Source of the DNA: a virus
IMG/VR virus record: IMGVR_UViG_3300048837_000614
Span: 21,920-85,919 of that record
Length of the DNA stretch: 64,000 nucleotides
Reading direction: 5' to 3' (one strand)
Both the position numbers and the translations under genes were made by a program. The notes under the pieces are model-generated. The model made no database searches and had not been told where the DNA came from. It saw only the letters and a list, made by a program, of their open reading frames with translations. Below are positions 28,755-36,698 of the stretch, in pieces (the stretch's first letter is position 1; each line of letters begins with the position of its first letter).

Positions 28755-29242
28755 TATTTTACTTCCTTTTCTGGATAAAACTTATCACCACAACCGTTAT
28801 TGTCCACCTCTTCCCAAAAGCCGTCTAAGACGCTTAATTTTTTGTTAAGACACTTTACTTCATACTCAACAAAACCGTTGCTATACGTGATTTTTCGTGC
28901 CTTTCCTGCTGAGTATTGGTCGTATTCGTGTGCGTAATATTCACCATTAACAAAATTTCCTTTTTTTGCTGTGACTAATTGGATGTTTCTAATTTCTTTT
29001 TCTGTTTTTTCAATAATGGGTCTTTCTTCTTTTTTAACAGCTTCCAATAACTTCTTTTCTGTTAGTATTTTTTTATAGTGTTCTAAAATTTCTTTTGGTT
29101 TAGCAGCTTGGAAAACCTTTTTAATTACTGACTCTGGGATTTCATAGAAAGCATTTGATATTATAGGTATAATTGTTTCCTTATCTTCTTGTCCTTCTTT
29201 TTTAAACTTGTAAACTTCCTCATAATAAATGTATAATTTCAT
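28754..29242 (-). CDS. Hypothetical protein
   Basis: 162 residues. A Lys/Glu-rich N-terminal helical half (to about 85) and a C-terminal half with aromatic beta strands (GEYYAHEYDQYSAGKARKITY). Contiguous with neighbours in the operon. No family recognised. Confidence 0.5.
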   Translation of the reverse strand: MKLYIYYEEVYKFKKEGQEDKETIIPIISNAFYEIPESVIKKVFQAAKPKEILEHYKKILTEKKLLEAVKKEERPIIEKTEKEIRNIQLVTAKKGNFVNGEYYAHEYDQYSAGKARKITYSNGFVEYEVKCLNKKLSVLDGFWEEVDNNGCGDKFYPEKEVK

Positions 29243-29243
29243 T

Positions 29244-29684
29244 TTAATCTCCCCAGTTTATTGGTGGCACAGGAACATCTTCTACTCTCGCTAAATACCA
29301 CTTTTCTTTTTCATAAATTAGTTTCCAAATTTGTTTGTAGTTTTGTGCGTAATATTGTAGTTGAGTTTGTTTTGGTTGATAGTTTTTAGGGAAACCTATT
29401 TCCATCTCTTTTAACTTCAACATTGATTCCACTAATGTTCCAATCAATTCAGCTTCTTCTTGCTTCTTTTTTAAATCGTCATGTGAATAGAATACGCCGT
29501 ATTGAACAACACCCATTTTTCCATTTCTTGTTTCTATCTTTAATTTCTTTGCCTCTAAGTCCATTCTTGTTGATTTTAATTCGATAAACTTTAAGTCTAA
29601 TAATTCACTTAATGCCACTAAATGGTAGTAGTCAAAGTTATCTACGATTTCCTGTTTTGTTATTTCTTTTTTAACTTGATACAT
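29244..29684 (-). CDS. Hypothetical helical protein
   Basis: 146 residues, start after GAGGA. Mostly helical with a Gln-rich segment (QPKQTQLQYYAQNYKQIWKLIYEKEK) and a short Pro-containing tail. Stop is one base from the next start. No motif. Confidence 0.5.
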   Translation of the reverse strand: MYQVKKEITKQEIVDNFDYYHLVALSELLDLKFIELKSTRMDLEAKKLKIETRNGKMGVVQYGVFYSHDDLKKKQEEAELIGTLVESMLKLKEMEIGFPKNYQPKQTQLQYYAQNYKQIWKLIYEKEKWYLARVEDVPVPPINWGD

Positions 29685-29976
29685 TTAGATTCAGTCCTCT
29701 CTTTCGGTAATTTAACATTTGGTTGTTTCTTTGTTCAAAGCCCTCTATTGAAACTTTAATTGTTTCTTTTAATGTTTTCTTTGCATACGTGTATGAATAC
29801 TCTTTTCCGTTTTCGTATACGAAACTAACCACACCTATATAATTAATTATGTTTCTTTTTGTCTTACTGCTTTTCATCGAAAACTTTTTGATTACAAGTT
29901 TAGCTTGATCTTTAACTTCAACTTGAGTTAAATCTTTTGGAAATCTTTTCATTTCCTTTAGTTCGTTAATTGTCAT
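29671..29976 (-). CDS. Hypothetical basic protein
   Basis: 101 residues from ATG 29976 (MTINELKEMKRF), chosen for AAGGAGAAAG upstream rather than the longer frame to 30054. Very basic, with a beta-rich centre (NIINYIGVVSFVYENGKEYSYTY). It may bind nucleic acid. Overlaps both neighbours. Confidence 0.5.
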   Translation of the reverse strand: MTINELKEMKRFPKDLTQVEVKDQAKLVIKKFSMKSSKTKRNIINYIGVVSFVYENGKEYSYTYAKKTLKETIKVSIEGFEQRNNQMLNYRKRGLNLNVSS

Positions 29977-30283
29977 TTTCTTTCTCCTTTTGAGGTTTAT
30001 ATTTACTTCCGTGTGGAAATAAAAACGGTGTGTTTGATATTTTTTCAACTCCACCTAACATTAAAAACTCACCAAATTCATTTCTTTTGTATACAAGTTC
30101 TACTGCTTCGAAATCTAAAACTTCTAAGACATATTCTGGATTTATTGTGTCTAAAATAAAACCACCTTTTGTAGATACTCTTAATTCAAATTCGTCTTTT
30201 CTTTGGTTGAAGTGTTTTACTACTGCATTTCTTTTTGTTTCTTGAAAGTGTAAACCTATTTTCACATACGTTTCATATTTCAT
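29966..30283 (-). CDS. Hypothetical protein
   Basis: 105 residues, beta-rich throughout, ending in a basic tail. Overlaps the RuvC-like gene by four bases, so probably translated with it. No recognised family. Confidence 0.5.
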   Translation of the reverse strand: MKYETYVKIGLHFQETKRNAVVKHFNQRKDEFELRVSTKGGFILDTINPEYVLEVLDFEAVELVYKRNEFGEFLMLGGVEKISNTPFLFPHGSKYKPQKEKENDN

Positions 30284-30801
30284 TTTTTGTTCTCCTGGTT
30301 TAAGTAGTAGTATGCGTGTCTAATTGCATCTACAATATGATTTGATATTCTTATTCCTTCAAAAAACCATTGCACTTTATCTGCTTTTGTCGTTTTAAAC
30401 GTTAATCTATCTTCCGTCTTATTGACTAAACCTAACAACACGTTATTTTTCTTTAATACAGATTTAATTTGCTGTGCTTTTTGTCTTACTATTTTTTTAC
30501 CTTGTTCTTCTTCGAAGTCACAAATAACACCGATCAACTCACTTGTCTCTAATTCTTGGTTAAATAATGAAGAAGCCGTAGATTGATATAAGATAAAATT
30601 TTCAATAACTAAAACATCATGGATATATAACCTTGCTATTGATTTGTGTTTAGAGAAGTACTGTTCTCTTGTATCGAATTCTTTAGCTTTGATGTTTCCT
30701 AAACCTATGATTTTTCCTGTTTCATCATCAACTACACACCAACCCGAAGTTCCACTTCCATGTTTAAATGAACCGCTTGGATCTATTGCTAATATTCTCA
30801 T
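30280..30801 (-). CDS. ruvC-like: RuvC-like Holliday-junction resolvase
   Basis: 173 residues, a normal length for RuvC-type nucleases. RNase H fold: D7 in RILAIDPSG on the first strand, E67 in DVLVIENF on the fourth, and D158 in HIVDAIRHAYYY on the last helix form the expected acidic metal site. The Gly/Ser-rich turn after D7 (GSGTSGW) is typical of phage resolvases. It would cut branched DNA before packaging or during recombination. Four-base overlaps on both sides place it at the edge of the replication block. Confidence 0.75.
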   Translation of the reverse strand: MRILAIDPSGSFKHGSGTSGWCVVDDETGKIIGLGNIKAKEFDTREQYFSKHKSIARLYIHDVLVIENFILYQSTASSLFNQELETSELIGVICDFEEEQGKKIVRQKAQQIKSVLKKNNVLLGLVNKTEDRLTFKTTKADKVQWFFEGIRISNHIVDAIRHAYYYLNQENKK

Positions 30802-31013
30802 TCTAATTCAACTCCTAACGATTCAGCGTATTCATCTACATATTGGTCGTAGTTGTTAGTGAAAATTTCATCCTCATATTCATCTCGTGGTCCTCGATAA
30901 TCATCTAACTCTCCTATGTTTTCGCCTATTGATTGTAAGGCACTTTCCTTAATTCTATCTTCATATAGTTTTTCAAAGTCACTTCTCTTCATTTTTTTTC
31001 TTGTATTTGACAT
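30798..31013 (-). CDS. Hypothetical small acidic protein
   Basis: 71 residues. A basic N-terminus (SNTRKKMKRSDFEKLYEDR) is followed by a highly acidic part (DDYRGPRDEYEDEIFT). Overlaps the primase gene end by 35 bases and the resolvase gene by four. Function unknown. Confidence 0.5.
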   Translation of the reverse strand: MSNTRKKMKRSDFEKLYEDRIKESALQSIGENIGELDDYRGPRDEYEDEIFTNNYDQYVDEYAESLGVELE

Positions 31014-32019
31014 TTGTTCTTTCCTCTTCCAATCTTTTTTCTAATTCTTTTAGTGTCTTGTGAACATCACTAATCAAAGCTATAACGCTTTTGTTTTCTA
31101 ATGCTGGTGGTTGATACCAATTTGAGTTTTCTATTACATTCCAAAGATCTAAATCGTTTTTGTGGTATTTCATGAAGAAGTCGGTTAAATCTTCCTTTTC
31201 TTCTTTTGCCACCGTTGTTAAATCTCCATCTTTTTCATTAAAAACATCTGAAACGTTTAATACTTTTATTTCTCTCGAATACCGATATAACCATTCAGCT
31301 AAATCTAATGCGCCTTCCATACCTGCCTTATCGTTGTCGTAAGCGATATAGATTTTTTTGTCTCTAAAAAGATTTTTGTAATAATGTGGTTTTGCTTTTT
31401 CTCCACCTAAAATTGTTACTGCATTAAAACCAAATTTTGTCGCTTGCAACATATCTTTTTCGCCTGCAGCAACTAAGATATAATCTAAATCTTGGTTAAA
31501 AGTTTTTGTTGTTGTTATAATTCCTGTAATTGCTGATGCTGAATTTCTATACTTTGGCACTTCTCCTGGACAAAATTGACAAAGGTTAATGATTTGTCCT
31601 TTGTAAAAAGTTGGTAAGGTTAATCTATTTTGATATATACCCATTCTTGCCGTTTCAACAATACTTAGTAAGTCCAACTCTTTTAAATATTTGTAAATAT
31701 TTGAATCTTCGTTTTTTAATTCTTCAATAAGTCTTTCTTGATTTTTTTTCCATTTTGTTTTACTTGGCATAAAAAGTCTTGTTTCTTTTAACATTTTATT
31801 AAATTTCTCTGCTTGTTTTAGACTGCAGTTTAAATACGCCGATGTGAACCAATCTTCATTTGTAAAACCTCTCCCACAAACGAAACAGTTGAAGGCACCT
31901 TCTTCGTTAATACCACAAGATGGCACCTTCTCTAAATACTGTTTACCTGTTTTATTGTGTTTATGTGGAAAAGGACAAAGATTTTGCTCACCTACTTTTA
32001 ATTTTAGAGCTTTATACAT
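30979..32019 (-). CDS. dnaG-like: DnaG-type DNA primase (zinc finger plus Toprim)
   Basis: 346 residues from ATG 32019, preceded by AAAGGAGAT; an in-frame ATG further upstream would overlap the dUTPase gene. A CHC2-like zinc module is formed by C15, H19, C45 and C48 (NLCPFPH, then CFVCGRGF). The Toprim domain has AAGEKD (E187) and AYDND (D228-D230), the acidic metal sites. It is shorter than cellular DnaG and lacks a helicase-binding C-terminal domain. No replicative DnaB-type helicase is seen in the window. Makes RNA primers for phage DNA synthesis. Confidence 0.85.
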   Translation of the reverse strand: MYKALKLKVGEQNLCPFPHKHNKTGKQYLEKVPSCGINEEGAFNCFVCGRGFTNEDWFTSAYLNCSLKQAEKFNKMLKETRLFMPSKTKWKKNQERLIEELKNEDSNIYKYLKELDLLSIVETARMGIYQNRLTLPTFYKGQIINLCQFCPGEVPKYRNSASAITGIITTTKTFNQDLDYILVAAGEKDMLQATKFGFNAVTILGGEKAKPHYYKNLFRDKKIYIAYDNDKAGMEGALDLAEWLYRYSREIKVLNVSDVFNEKDGDLTTVAKEEKEDLTDFFMKYHKNDLDLWNVIENSNWYQPPALENKSVIALISDVHKTLKELEKRLEEERTNVKYKKKNEEK

Positions 32020-32032
32020 CGTCCTATCTCCT

Positions 32033-32686
32033 TTATTTTCCTGTGGATCCAATTCCACCGATTCTTTGTTCTGATACAGGCACATCGTTATCTACTGTTA
32101 AGTAATTAACGAATACTGCTTGAAAAATTTTATCACCTTTTTTAACTTCGAATGGTTTATCGCTTGTGTTGTGAAGCGAAACGTGAATTTCTCCTTCGTT
32201 TTGTGGATTGTTATAATAATCTGAATCGATAACACCTGTTCCGTTTGTTAAACGAATTCCATGTTTGATACCTAAGCTTGAACGTGGATAACAAAGCAAC
32301 ACTTCGTTCTCTCTCATATAGGCTTTAATTCCCGTTCTAAAGAGTTTTTTGTCGTTTGGCATAACTACTCCATCTTCATACGCAAAGAAGTCGTAGCCAG
32401 CCGATTTCGTTGTTCCTCGTTGTGGTAGACGTGCATCTTGACAATTCGATACTGTTTCAAAACCTCTTACCTTACCTTTTTTGTTTCTTTCTACAAATTC
32501 AAAATCTTCAATAGGGTAATCTGGTTCTCCTTCGATGTCTTTTCCTTTATAACAAATTCTTGCGTTTTTGTCATACTCCGGCATTAAATTGACATCACAA
32601 TAATATAGACCTGTTACTAAATCTTGATATAACGGCCTACTCCAACTGTCTGTTTTTTCTAAACTAACTAGATATTTGATTCTCAT
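32033..32686 (-). CDS. dut: dUTPase (trimeric family) with N-terminal extension
   Basis: 217 residues versus about 140-150 for the trimeric family. Motifs are present in order from residue about 90: KSAGYDFFA, CYPRSSLG, GTGVIDSDYY, GDKIFQAVF, and a C-terminal RIGGIGSTGK flexible arm. The first 80 residues are an unrecognised extension with many charged residues. Hydrolyses dUTP to dUMP, keeping uracil out of phage DNA. Overlaps the PcfJ-like gene by 23 bases. Confidence 0.9.
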   Translation of the reverse strand: MRIKYLVSLEKTDSWSRPLYQDLVTGLYYCDVNLMPEYDKNARICYKGKDIEGEPDYPIEDFEFVERNKKGKVRGFETVSNCQDARLPQRGTTKSAGYDFFAYEDGVVMPNDKKLFRTGIKAYMRENEVLLCYPRSSLGIKHGIRLTNGTGVIDSDYYNNPQNEGEIHVSLHNTSDKPFEVKKGDKIFQAVFVNYLTVDNDVPVSEQRIGGIGSTGK

Positions 32687-34313
32687 GTCCTTCTCCTTTT
32701 AAATTTTGTAATTGCACAAGGTTATTATACTTTATTGAACTTGCAATCTCTTTAATTTCTTCGTAAAAATCTGTGCTTTTGTTTTGAACACCATGAATTT
32801 GATCTATGGATAATTCTTTTCCATTTAGGTTCCATGAAACAATTTCTCCATCTGTTTCTTTTTTTCCTTCAGGCACTGCAATGTAGATTATTCTTTGTTG
32901 TTTGTATACTTTTATATGAAATTCATTTGTGACTAAACAATTTCTAAACTTAGTTGCTGTTTCTTGGAAGTCTTTGAATGTTCTTAAGGGGACAAAAGTA
33001 AAATGCCCTATTTTTAACTCTTTGAATGTGCTTGTCACTTCTTCTAAAGATTTCGCCATCTTTCTTTTTTCTGCCTTAATTTTGTTTTCTCTTCTTTTTT
33101 CTTCTGTTCTTATTGTTTGGATAATTTCAGCTTTTTTTCTTTCGAACTCTTCAATTATAGCTTCTCTTTCTTTTCTACCTTTGAAGATGTATTCATGCTG
33201 ATTTAAACCTAAGAAATAACAGCAGCCTGCAAAGTGATTCAATTCTTCCCATGTTGATCCTGTGTTTAAAAGATTGATTACTCTATATAATACTTTAGCA
33301 TTTACACTTGAATAAGAGGTTTTATTTTTAACTTCACTTTCGTAATAGTATCCATCTCCTCTTTTTTTTATGACTTCTCTATCGTATCTTTCGCTTTTAA
33401 ATGTATTGGCGTGGGATATTTGGCTTCTTCCAAAGTAGCTTAAACCAAATGTATCCGTAATCATTTTGTAGTCTTTTGGGTCATTTCCAGACTTATGAAT
33501 TGAAAACATCAAATCTAATTCTTCCTTTTTGATATTTTTAGGTATTGATTTTTTGTTTTTTCTTAAGAAATCATATTTCTGTTTACTTAGCGTTCTATCG
33601 ACTAACTGTGTATATCCCATTTTCAACAACACTTCAGTCATCCCTGGGTCTTGATTTAATACTTTTTGAAACCAACTGTAATCTATGTACCAATTTTTTT
33701 GGATTCGTTCTTCAGTGTTGTATTTATAATACTCATTGATTTCTAATTCTCTAAAGCTTTTGTGATATTCTTTTTTACCACTCCAAACACTACCCGGTGT
33801 TCTTAACTTCCCTAAATCATATTGATAGATAAAACTATCGTATGTTGTTTTGTAGTTATATCCACCCATTCCTGTGTAGTTCTTCTTTTCGTTGACTAAC
33901 CCTACTTTTTGTTTAAAGTCTATTGCTTCAGTCATTACGAATTGATTTCTTTCGTGTGTGAAGTTTTCTTTGTTGAAGTCTGAATGATTTCTATAATAAA
34001 CAAACTCCCAATAAAGAACTGATCTATTCTTCACTTCTACATAGTTAAATGTAAAGTATCTATCCCTATATGGGTCTCTTTGTTTCTTTATGACATAATC
34101 TAAATATTGTTGTACTGTATTTTTGAATGCTTTTTGAATCAGTCTTTTTGATGGTATTAGATTTTTAGCTTCTTTTATGTTATCACTGTAAACAAAATCA
34201 GCCATCATAAAATCTGGTATCTTAAATGGATCTTTTACATACTTTTGTGCTATCTCTAATCTTTTTTTTATTCTTTTTGTTTTTTCTTCTTTGGTTACTT
34301 TTTCTTGTTCCAT
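32664..34313 (-). CDS. PcfJ-like protein
   Basis: 549 residues. The C-terminal region (about 430-535: KFRNCLVTNEF, YKQQRIIYIAV, SIDQIHGVQNKS) matches the PcfJ-like pattern (a Cys, basic strands, then Q-hGxxN). PcfJ-like proteins are widespread in Bacillota conjugative elements and phages; their biochemical role is unclear. The N-terminal two-thirds is basic and aromatic with a charged helix around 385-425. Sits between dUTPase and polymerase, so linked to DNA replication or transfer. A PcfK-like candidate lies at 41124-41867. Confidence 0.65.
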   Translation of the reverse strand: MEQEKVTKEEKTKRIKKRLEIAQKYVKDPFKIPDFMMADFVYSDNIKEAKNLIPSKRLIQKAFKNTVQQYLDYVIKKQRDPYRDRYFTFNYVEVKNRSVLYWEFVYYRNHSDFNKENFTHERNQFVMTEAIDFKQKVGLVNEKKNYTGMGGYNYKTTYDSFIYQYDLGKLRTPGSVWSGKKEYHKSFRELEINEYYKYNTEERIQKNWYIDYSWFQKVLNQDPGMTEVLLKMGYTQLVDRTLSKQKYDFLRKNKKSIPKNIKKEELDLMFSIHKSGNDPKDYKMITDTFGLSYFGRSQISHANTFKSERYDREVIKKRGDGYYYESEVKNKTSYSSVNAKVLYRVINLLNTGSTWEELNHFAGCCYFLGLNQHEYIFKGRKEREAIIEEFERKKAEIIQTIRTEEKRRENKIKAEKRKMAKSLEEVTSTFKELKIGHFTFVPLRTFKDFQETATKFRNCLVTNEFHIKVYKQQRIIYIAVPEGKKETDGEIVSWNLNGKELSIDQIHGVQNKSTDFYEEIKEIASSIKYNNLVQLQNLKGEGHENQISS

Positions 34314-34323
34314 GTTTTCTCCT

Positions 34324-35148
34324 TTACTTGAACTGAAATGTTTTTGATTGTTTAACCTTAACTTTCATTTTTATAGATTCATTTTTTTCTAAGTAGTTTT
34401 TTATTTTTTCTATGTGTGTTAAGTGGTCTTTGTGTACTTCACAAATGATTTCATCGTGAATAAATGCGTGTAGTGCAAATTTTTCTCCACTTTTTTCATG
34501 TAGTCTGATGAGCTTTTTTTTCATAAAATCAGCTTCTAAACGTTGTGCTATGTGACTTAATTTTACATTATTTTCGTAATCATTGATATCTACTTCGAAC
34601 CAATCTTGATAAACTTTTGTTGCTTTTGATATTTCTTTTTCGTCTAATTCTAAGACAAAATTTCTTTCTAATGTTCTTTTTGTTCCACCAAAACTTAATG
34701 GTAACATGATATCTTTACATAATTGTCTGTTGTGAATGCCTGTTTCTTTTGCAAATTCTGTGTAAATATCTAAGTCTTTTTCAAATATTTCTTTCACTTT
34801 TTTTAGGTTTTTATATGCTGCTAAATGCCTCATTTGACTTCCTGAAAAATCAAAACTAACAAAAATATAGTCTTCTCTTGGGATTATTAATTCTTTTATG
34901 TACTTGTCTAAAATGGGTTTGTTAGGCAATAATACATACTTCGCAAATATTCTTCCTGTCTTATAAGTTGTTAAATCATGTTCAAAAAACAAAGGTTGTT
35001 TAAACATAAATTTGTATCTTTTAACACTTCTTATATCTTCCATTTCTTTGGCGTTTTCATCCAAATACTTCTTAATTCGTTGCCAATCACTTCTCAGATA
35101 CCATTCCTTTTTGGATAGGTACTCTAATACTTTTTCGATTTTTGTCAT
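34324..35148 (-). CDS. polA-like: Minimal family A DNA polymerase (fingers/palm only)
   Basis: 274 residues against 600-900 for the family. TGR (64-66) precedes motif A (D100 in SFDFSGSQMRHLA). The fingers O-helix is R141...K145...F153-G154, with Phe where Tyr is common. Motif C is H231-D232-E233. No 3'-5' exonuclease and no recognisable thumb are present. Upstream lies a terminator and then a separate gene, so this is not an obvious frameshift fragment. It may work with other subunits, be a repair polymerase, or be a reduced replicase. Catalytic residues are intact, so it is probably active. Confidence 0.8.
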   Translation of the reverse strand: MTKIEKVLEYLSKKEWYLRSDWQRIKKYLDENAKEMEDIRSVKRYKFMFKQPLFFEHDLTTYKTGRIFAKYVLLPNKPILDKYIKELIIPREDYIFVSFDFSGSQMRHLAAYKNLKKVKEIFEKDLDIYTEFAKETGIHNRQLCKDIMLPLSFGGTKRTLERNFVLELDEKEISKATKVYQDWFEVDINDYENNVKLSHIAQRLEADFMKKKLIRLHEKSGEKFALHAFIHDEIICEVHKDHLTHIEKIKNYLEKNESIKMKVKVKQSKTFQFK

Positions 35149-35158
35149 GTTATTAAAA

Positions 35159-35196
35159 AAAGAAAAAAGGCCTTACATAACTTTCGTTAATGCCTT
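35159..35196 (-). terminator. Intrinsic terminator between candidate SSB and polymerase genes
   Basis: Minus strand: AAAAGGC pairs with GCCTTTT, enclosing an inner AAC-GAAA-GTT hairpin, followed by TTTTCTTTTTTT. A small ACCCGAAGGG hairpin precedes it. It may reduce polymerase expression relative to the upstream binding protein. Confidence 0.65.
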
Positions 35197-35223
35197 TTGT
35201 CTTTATCCCTTCGGGTTTATTTT

Positions 35224-35814
35224 TTATAGATCGTCATCATCGTCATCATCATCATCTTCTTCTGATGCTAACTTTTTAGATTCTTTAATATTTTTTTCTT
35301 TTTCTTCTTTTAGAAGATCTACAATTTTCATCTTTCTCTTTTCAGCAAATTCTTCTGCATCCTCTAGCGTTGCTAATGGATCAATGAATGTATTGATATT
35401 TGTTGCGTCATTGCCTTGATAGATTGAATTCTTTGTTGCTACATAGAATGTAACTTTTTCTTTGATAAGTTTTCCAATAACTTGATTTGAGTCAGCATCT
35501 TCTAATTTTTTTAGAAGTCTTTCATCATCTTCGAATGCTTTTTTAGCGATATTTGTTAAGGCTAATAGGAAATTATAACCTTCTGGGACAATGTCGCCTT
35601 CTTCATTTTGGTAATAGATTCTTGCCATGCTTGTTCTGTTGTTTTCAAATTGGAACTTTAAAAAATGGTAATTGTAACCTTTTCTTTTCGATTCTTTTTT
35701 TTCATCAACTGCATCTTCGTTTCCAACTAGAACTACTTTATATAGTCCTTCTTCCTTTAAATAAAGAAAACCTGTTGCTTTCTTTTCTGCGTTTTTAGGT
35801 AATTTTAGTGCCAT
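35224..35814 (-). CDS. Candidate ssDNA-binding protein with poly-Asp tail
   Basis: 196 residues. The N-terminal 150 residues look like a single beta-rich domain (GLYKVVLVGNE, FLKFQFENNRTSMARIYY). The C-terminus ends in an uninterrupted run of Asp. An OB-like domain with an acidic tail next to ERF-like annealing protein, helicase and polymerase is the classic layout of phage SSBs. The fold is inferred; there is no direct signature. It could coordinate annealing and polymerase loading. Confidence 0.6.
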   Translation of the reverse strand: MALKLPKNAEKKATGFLYLKEEGLYKVVLVGNEDAVDEKKESKRKGYNYHFLKFQFENNRTSMARIYYQNEEGDIVPEGYNFLLALTNIAKKAFEDDERLLKKLEDADSNQVIGKLIKEKVTFYVATKNSIYQGNDATNINTFIDPLATLEDAEEFAEKRKMKIVDLLKEEKEKNIKESKKLASEEDDDDDDDDDL

Positions 35815-35816
35815 TT

Positions 35817-36698
35817 TTATTCTTCTCCTTCGGATTCTTTTTTAGTATATTTTTCTTCTAAATCTTTGTAAAATTGTTGTGCTTCTTCTAAAGTCATTGT
35901 TCCTAATTTTCTACCATTTAATTCTTTGACGATATCATCACGAACGAATTCCTTTTTGATTTGACTTCTTAATTCTGCTGCATCATCTTGTAGACGTTTG
36001 TCTTTAGGTGTTGCTTCTTCTTTTTTTGTTTCTTTTTTGTCTTTCTTTGTGCCTTCTTCTAAGACTAAGTTTTTATCTAACTTGCCTTTTTTCTCAATCT
36101 TATCTTCTTTTGTTTCTTGGAAATCATAAAGTTGATTATAGGTATATCTTTGGAAGTAGGTTGAAATCGCACCAAGGTTTTGTGGCTCGAAGAAATCTAA
36201 ATACAATGTTTTCCAAGCATCTCTTGGTTCTGCAATTCTTAAGATTTCATTCTTAAGTTCGTATGGATCAGTGACTTGTTTTAGATTAGTGATGTCGATT
36301 TCTGTATACGTGATAGTATTTCCTGTTAAAATATCAATCAAATCTCTTCTTACGATGTTTTTGATTATAGGAACACTTACTCCTGCACCTTCGATACCAG
36401 GGTTTATAAGTCTTGTTTCTTCTGTGTAAACACTTGTTAGAAAATATTTAAGCTCTAATGTTGTAAATACTTTTTGCATGTCCTGTAAAGACACATAAAA
36501 ATATTGTGATTTATAACCTGCTTCTTCTTTTTCTAGACTAATTCCTCTTATTTCTGCCTTTAGTAATGCAAATCTTAACCAAGGTGGCATAAGTTTATAG
36601 TCTGGCTCTTTAGCTTCTGTCACTTCTTCCACCTTTTTCTTTTTTGTTTCTTTTTTATCTGTCGGATCTTGTTGGTCTTTTAATTCTTTTTCATCCAT
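35817..36698 (-). CDS. erf-like: ERF-like ssDNA annealing protein
   Basis: 293 residues. Residues about 40-195 carry the ERF-like layout: LQDMQKVFTTLELKYFLTSV, then beta strands around DILTGNTITYTEIDI, and NLGAISTYFQRYTYNQLYDF, which matches the GSAxTYxxRYAL helix of ERF proteins. Both ends are Lys/Glu-rich. Adjacent SNF2 helicase and RecB-like nuclease genes (8- and 4-base overlaps) form a recombination set. Promotes annealing of complementary strands. Confidence 0.65.
   Translation of the reverse strand: MDEKELKDQQDPTDKKETKKKKVEEVTEAKEPDYKLMPPWLRFALLKAEIRGISLEKEEAGYKSQYFYVSLQDMQKVFTTLELKYFLTSVYTEETRLINPGIEGAGVSVPIIKNIVRRDLIDILTGNTITYTEIDITNLKQVTDPYELKNEILRIAEPRDAWKTLYLDFFEPQNLGAISTYFQRYTYNQLYDFQETKEDKIEKKGKLDKNLVLEEGTKKDKKETKKEEATPKDKRLQDDAAELRSQIKKEFVRDDIVKELNGRKLGTMTLEEAQQFYKDLEEKYTKKESEGEE

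Noticed and set aside
35012-35419. 135-residue plus-strand frame with a poly-Ser run
   Set aside because: Shadow of the polymerase and candidate SSB genes; the Ser run is the antisense of the poly-Asp tail.
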